Shown here: piece after piece, positions 16,268 to 19,694 of the stretch | Layout: each line of letters begins with the position of its first letter | Position numbering within the stretch: position 1 is the first letter of the stretch | DNA from: Tardiphaga sp. | GTDB lineage: Bacteria; Pseudomonadota; Alphaproteobacteria; Rhizobiales; Xanthobacteraceae | Assembly (NCBI GenBank): GCA_028290765.1 | Contig: JAQGJF010001068.1 | Location: 1-19,694, forward strand | DNA length: 19,694 nt | Direction: 5' to 3' | Made by a program: the position numbers and the translations under genes | The notes under the pieces: generated by a model | Told to the model about the DNA's origin: nothing | The model's input: the letters and a program-made list of their open reading frames with translations, nothing else | The model's database searches: none

Positions 16268-17065
16268 TCACCCCTTGCCATGCGCTTCCCGCATCTTCGC
16301 CTGGATCTTCGCCATGCCGCCGATCCAGCGATCGTAATTCTCGGTCTTCTTGCGCATGTAGTCGATTACCTGCGGATGCGGCAGGATCAAAAACGTTTCC
16401 TGCTCGATGCCCTTGAGCGCATCTTCGGCAACCTCAAGCGGGCTCAGGTCGCCGTCGCCCGACTGCGGGCCTTTCGGGATCGAGCGCAGCATGTTGGTGT
16501 CGACACCCTGCGGGCACAGGATCGAGACCTTGATGCCGTGGGCGCGGTGCGAGATCGCCAGATTTTCGGCGAAGCCGACCGCGGCGTGCTTGGTGGTCGA
16601 ATAGGCCGGGCTCCCGACCTGAGAGAGAAGTCCCGCGGCGGAAATGGTGTTGAGAAAATAGCCGCCGCCGCGCGCCTTCATCCGCGGCACCAGATGACGC
16701 GCGGCGTAGACATGCGCCATGACATGGATCGCCCAGCTCTTCGCCCAGGGCTCGTCCGAATGGCCGCCGGCGTTTTCCGAGAGCGGATCGAAACCACCGC
16801 CAATGCCGGCATTGGAACAGAACAGATTAATCGGACCAAATCGCCGCTCGGTTTCGTCGATCAGACCCAGGATGTCTTTTTCCTGGCCGACGTCGGTCTT
16901 AAACGCCGCACCGCCGATCGGGGCCGCGACCTGTTCGGCGCGGACGAGGTCGAGATCGGCGACGACGATCTTGGCGGCGCCGGCGCGATGGAAGACGTTG
17001 CAGAGCGCCTCGCCGATGCCATTGGCGCCGCCGGTCACGACAACGACCTTGCCGGTGAGTTGCAT
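16268..17065 (-). CDS. Short-chain dehydrogenase/reductase (SDR)
   Basis: This 265-residue protein is a classical SDR. It has T-G-G-A-N-G-I-G (11-18) for cofactor binding, Asp37 at the end of strand 2, which usually means NAD(H) preference, N-A-G at 85-87, and the catalytic Ser142, Tyr155 and Lys159 (Y-S-T-T-K). The position normally filled by the fourth catalytic residue, Asn, reads I-H-V-M-A-H (His114); see findings. The start is ATG at 17065, preceded by a strong GGGGGAGGAA and giving a normal length. The open frame runs on to 17227, but that extension is read from a repeat element and is not counted. The C-terminal tail of about 50 residues after the cofactor fold (L-P-H-P-Q-V-I-D-Y and on) suggests a cap helix region. 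The substrate is unknown; nearby hydroxyacyl or alcohol intermediates are possible (inference). Confidence 0.93.
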   Translation of the reverse strand: MQLTGKVVVVTGGANGIGEALCNVFHRAGAAKIVVADLDLVRAEQVAAPIGGAAFKTDVGQEKDILGLIDETERRFGPINLFCSNAGIGGGFDPLSENAGGHSDEPWAKSWAIHVMAHVYAARHLVPRMKARGGGYFLNTISAAGLLSQVGSPAYSTTKHAAVGFAENLAISHRAHGIKVSILCPQGVDTNMLRSIPKGPQSGDGDLSPLEVAEDALKGIEQETFLILPHPQVIDYMRKKTENYDRWIGGMAKIQAKMREAHGKG

Positions 17066-17149
17066 GGATTCCTCCCCCGTTTGAATTATTCCGGGTGGGA
17101 TGTTTTCAGAGCGGGGCGGGAATTGCAAATGAGGAACGAAGCCTCTCGC

Positions 17150-17232
17150 CGTCATTGCGAGGAGCTCTTGCGACGAAGCAATCCAGTCTTTGCTTGTGGC
17201 CCCTGGATTGCTTCGCTTCGCTCGCAATGACG
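17150..17232. repeat. Inverted-repeat element (CGTCATTGCGAGG type)
   Basis: The left arm is 17150-17186, ending in GAAGCAATCCAG, and the right arm is 17203-17232, beginning CTGGATTGCTTC. The outer ends CGTCATTGCGAG and CTCGCAATGACG are exact complements. The arms differ in length because of an extra stretch in the left arm. This element is widely repeated in Bradyrhizobium and related genomes and is very recognisable. It lies between the SDR and the hemolysin III gene, both on the minus strand, upstream of the SDR start; it is not coding, although a frame runs across it. Confidence 0.88.
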
Positions 17233-17248
17233 TGGAGAGGTTATCGCC

Positions 17249-17944
17249 TCAGGTCAGCACCACATCCAGCACCGCGGTGTAATGGCACGCGGCGCCGAGC
17301 AGCACGAAGGAATGCCAGATCGCGTTCTGGAAACGGAGCCGCTGCCAGGCGTGAAAGATCACGCCGGTGGTATAGAGCGCGCCACCGGCGACAATGAACC
17401 ACAGCGCCAGTTGCGGCAGCGCGGCGACGCCGGCGTCGTAGGCGATCAAGCCGCTCCAGCCCATCGCGAGATACAGCCCGACCGAAACCCGGTCGAAACG
17501 TCCCGGCCGGAACAGTTTCAGCACGATGCCGACGATCGCCACGCACCAGACGCCGGCCAGCAGCGACATCGCGAACAGGCGGTCGCCCAACTGCACGAAA
17601 AACGGCGTGTAGGTTGCGGCAATCAGGACGTAGATCGCCGAATGGTCGAAGCGGCGCAGCAACCATTTGCGCGGGCTGACCGGCCACAGATTGTAGGCGG
17701 CGGAAAAGCCGAGCATGGCCAGCAGACCTGCGCCATAGACCGACACCGAGACGATTTCGAAGGCCGACGCAAACACGCCGGCCAGCACGATCAAGGCGGT
17801 GGTGGCGATCAGACCGAAGCCGACGCCCAGGACATGCACGACGCCGTCGGCGATCAGCTCGGCGCGGTCGTAATTCCAGCGCACCGAGCCGGCCACGGTG
17901 TGGACGGAATGCGAGGCCAGTTGCTTCAGTCTGAAGGTCGTCAT
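17249..17944 (-). CDS. Hemolysin III / PAQR family membrane protein
   Basis: This 231-residue protein has about seven membrane segments and the metal-site motifs of the hemolysin III/PAQR family: E-x-x-x-D-x-x-x-H (Glu29, Asp33, His37), F-D-H-S-A-I-Y-x-L-I-A-A-T-Y-T-P-F (99-115) and the C-terminal W-H-S-F ... C-H-Y-T-A-V (210-225). These residues form a zinc-like site in the membrane, as in adiponectin receptors; the bacterial role is unknown and hemolytic activity is not implied. Start: GTG at 17947 is followed at once by ATG at 17944. The ATG is chosen; the difference is one residue. A weak GGAT lies upstream. It is not linked to the SDR by short spacing and carries an inverted repeat just before its start. 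Confidence 0.9.
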   Translation of the reverse strand: MTTFRLKQLASHSVHTVAGSVRWNYDRAELIADGVVHVLGVGFGLIATTALIVLAGVFASAFEIVSVSVYGAGLLAMLGFSAAYNLWPVSPRKWLLRRFDHSAIYVLIAATYTPFFVQLGDRLFAMSLLAGVWCVAIVGIVLKLFRPGRFDRVSVGLYLAMGWSGLIAYDAGVAALPQLALWFIVAGGALYTTGVIFHAWQRLRFQNAIWHSFVLLGAACHYTAVLDVVLT

Positions 17945-17967
17945 CACAAGATCCGAAGAGCATTCTG

Positions 17968-17985
17968 CTGTTCACAATTGAACAG
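17968..17985. promoter_or_regulatory. Operator-like inverted repeat next to hemolysin III start
   Basis: CTGTTCA (17968-17974) and TGAACAG (17979-17985) are perfect complements around a 4-base centre, CAAT. The site is 24 bases upstream of the ATG, in the 261-base gap between two divergent genes. Its size fits a dimeric repressor, but no cognate regulator is in the window. A second, smaller hairpin, CTCGTA-GACT-TACGAG, lies at 18063-18078. The rest of 17945-18205 shows no gene I can support. Confidence 0.4.
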
Positions 17986-18205
17986 TCAGATTCAATGTGG
18001 CCTTCCGCTACAAAGCGGTAAATCATAGACCGCCACAGGTCAACGAAACGCAAACGTCGCATCTCGTAGACTTACGAGCGAAGGTTGCGGGCGAAGCTTG
18101 ATTTACGCCAGACAATCGCCATTTTTCAGGGGTGCGCCCCGCCCTGCCCGCCTTGCATCACTTCTCGTTCAACGCGTCATTCCCTTGAAGGTTCTGTCCC
18201 CGAAC

Positions 18206-19675
18206 ATGGCTCTGAGGTTCACCGACATCGTCGAGGAAGCGCGGCTGTCTGCCCGGGCCCTGCTCGATTTCAGCGACAATCTTTTCCATCCCACCGTCCG
18301 GCTCGGCGTCACCGGGCTGTCACGCGCCGGCAAGACCGTCTTCATTACGGCCCTCGTTCATGGCCTCGTGCGCGGCGGCCGCTTTCCGGTATTCGAATCG
18401 CTGGCCACCGGGCGGATCGCGCGGGCGCGGCTCGAGCCGCAACCCGACGACGCGGTGCCGCGCTTCGATTACGAAAACCATCTGCGCAATCTGATCGACG
18501 AGCGGCGTTGGCCGAACTCGACCGCGGATATTTCCGAATTGCGCCTGGTGATCGACTACCAGCGACACAATGGCGCGGATCGCACCCTCACCCTCGACAT
18601 CGTCGATTACCCCGGCGAATGGCTGCTCGACCTGCCGCTGCTCGGCAAAAGTTACGAACAATGGTCGGCCGACAGCCTGGCGCTGTCGCGACAGCAGCCG
18701 CGGGACCGGCTTGCGGGGGCGTTTCATGCCCATCTCGCCACCCTCGATCCTGCCACGCGCGAAAATGAACAGGCGACGCTGACGGCCGCGAAACTCTTTA
18801 CGGATTATCTGCGCGCCTGCCGCGACGAACGTTTTGCCATGAGCCTGTTGCCGCCGGGCCGGTTCTTGATGCCGGGCAATCTGGCGGGATCGCCGGCGCT
18901 GACCTTCGCGCCGCTCGACGTGCCCCTCGATGGAAGCGCGCCCGACGGTTCGCTATGGGCGATGATGCGCCGGCGTTACGAAGCCTACAAGGATGTGGTG
19001 GTTCGTCCGTTCTTCCGTGACCATTTCTCGCGGCTCGATCGCCAGATCGTTCTGGTCGATGCGCTGGCCGCCTTCAATGCCGGACCGGAAGCGTTGCATG
19101 ATCTCGAGGCGGCGCTGGCCGGAATTCTGGATTGCTTCCGGATCGGCCGCTCGACGCTGCTAAGCGCGCTATTCCGCCCGCGGATCGATCGCATTCTGTT
19201 CGCCGCCACCAAGGCCGACCATTTGCATCATCAGAGCCATGACCGGCTCGAGGCGGTGCTGCGGCGAACCGTGGACAAGGCGCTGGCCAGGTCCGAGATC
19301 GCAGGCGCCGCCGTTGACGTGGTGGCGCTGGCTGCGGTGCGCGCCACAAGGGAGGCCGATGTACAGCGGGGCCGCGACAAATTGCCATCGATCCTCGGCA
19401 CCCCTGCTGCTGGCGAAATCGCCGATGGCGAAAGTTTTGACGGCGAGACCGAAGTGGCAACCTTTCCCGGCGACCTGCCGGCGGACCTCGACGCGCTATT
19501 CAAGGGCGACGGCGCCTTTCGCGGGCTGACCACGGCGACCGCCGACAAGGCCGATTTCCGCTTTCTGCGGTTCCGGCCGCCGCAGCTCGAACGCGGCACT
19601 ACCGAGGAGCCCGCGCTGCCTCACATCCGCCTCGACCGCGCGCTGCAATTCCTGCTCGGGGACCGCCTCGCATGA
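18206..19675 (+). CDS. ycjX: YcjX family P-loop protein (DUF463)
   Basis: From the ATG at 18206 the protein is 489 residues. The P-loop G-L-S-R-A-G-K-T (37-44) lies right after a short helix, and L-D-I-V-D-Y-P-G-E-W follows at about 130-140 in the position of a nucleotide-binding strand/switch. YcjX-family proteins are GTPase-like and are encoded with YcjF (DUF697) in stress-linked operons of E. coli and other Proteobacteria. A longer frame starts with TTG at 18098, but its 36 extra residues are not family sequence and cross the intergenic gap, so ATG is preferred; the upstream GAAGG is about 14 bases away, rather far. The stop overlaps the next start by 4 bases (ATGA). The molecular function is not established; the family call is firm. 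Confidence 0.9.
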   Translation: MALRFTDIVEEARLSARALLDFSDNLFHPTVRLGVTGLSRAGKTVFITALVHGLVRGGRFPVFESLATGRIARARLEPQPDDAVPRFDYENHLRNLIDERRWPNSTADISELRLVIDYQRHNGADRTLTLDIVDYPGEWLLDLPLLGKSYEQWSADSLALSRQQPRDRLAGAFHAHLATLDPATRENEQATLTAAKLFTDYLRACRDERFAMSLLPPGRFLMPGNLAGSPALTFAPLDVPLDGSAPDGSLWAMMRRRYEAYKDVVVRPFFRDHFSRLDRQIVLVDALAAFNAGPEALHDLEAALAGILDCFRIGRSTLLSALFRPRIDRILFAATKADHLHHQSHDRLEAVLRRTVDKALARSEIAGAAVDVVALAAVRATREADVQRGRDKLPSILGTPAAGEIADGESFDGETEVATFPGDLPADLDALFKGDGAFRGLTTATADKADFRFLRFRPPQLERGTTEEPALPHIRLDRALQFLLGDRLA

Positions 19676-19694
19676 CCGATCGCTCGCGCAAGCC
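19672..19694 (+). CDS. Start of a downstream gene, probably DUF697/YcjF partner (truncated by window end)
   Basis: Only seven codons (M-T-D-R-S-R-K and the start of an eighth) are visible. The ATG lies within the ATGA that ends the YcjX gene, which gives translational coupling. YcjX-type genes are commonly followed by a DUF697/YcjF-like gene, so that is the expected identity; the sequence here is too short to show it. Confidence 0.45.

Noticed and set aside
17066..17227. N-terminal extension of the SDR frame
   Set aside because: It is translated from the intergenic repeat element; the ATG at 17065 has a strong Shine-Dalgarno and begins the classical fold.
18098..18205. TTG start extending YcjX by 36 residues
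   Set aside because: The extra segment is Arg/Pro-rich and unlike the family; the ATG at 18206 fits the fold start.

Overview
The window is high-GC DNA that looks like a chromosome from the Bradyrhizobium/Rhodopseudomonas branch of Alphaproteobacteria. The evidence is the strong GC bias at third codon positions, three inverted-repeat intergenic elements of the kind common in those genomes, and gene content typical of them (CYP153 P450s, CaiB and MaoC pairs, orphan TctC proteins, ivd, and YcjX with a DUF697 neighbour). I found no rRNA, tRNA, CRISPR array, insertion sequence or phage gene, and no transcriptional regulator gene.

Layout. Positions 50-2367 (minus strand) hold a DUF898/YjgN membrane protein followed by an M48 zinc metalloprotease, probably one envelope-related operon. 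Positions 2602-3774 (minus) encode isovaleryl-CoA dehydrogenase (ivd). From 4022 to about 13581 (plus) ten tightly spaced genes run in one direction: two tandem CYP153-type cytochromes P450, a PaaI-like thioesterase, an acyl-CoA dehydrogenase cut by an in-frame TAG, a CaiB/BaiF CoA-transferase, a MaoC/HTD2-type hydratase, a benzoylformate decarboxylase-like ThDP enzyme, a TctC-type solute-binding protein and a GlcG/HbpS-family protein (the interrupted dehydrogenase counts as two reading frames). A molybdopterin oxidoreductase of the DMSO/biotin-sulfoxide reductase type follows at 13765-16098, probably with its own promoter. Positions 16268-17065 (minus) encode an SDR dehydrogenase and 17249-17944 (minus) a hemolysin III/PAQR membrane protein. 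From 18206 (plus) a YcjX-type P-loop protein overlaps by 4 bases the first codons of what is probably the DUF697/YcjF partner.

How the genes may work together (inference). CYP153 enzymes oxidise terminal C-H bonds of alkanes, terpenes or fatty acids. The CoA-handling genes directly downstream (thioesterase, dehydrogenase, CoA-transferase, hydratase) are the parts of a beta-oxidation-like route for a branched or functionalised acid, and ivd, transcribed divergently, handles branched short-chain acyl-CoA. The ThDP decarboxylase, TctC protein and GlcG protein look like a second module for uptake and conversion of a carboxylate. No ferredoxin or ferredoxin reductase for the P450s, no acyl-CoA ligase, no lyase and no TctA/TctB permease is present in the window, so the route is incomplete here.

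The points most worth checking are the TAG inside an otherwise intact acyl-CoA dehydrogenase, the tandem CYP153 pair linked to CoA chemistry, the pentapeptide-repeat leader of the thioesterase, the altered substrate pocket of the ThDP enzyme, and an unusual His in place of the usual Asn in the SDR.
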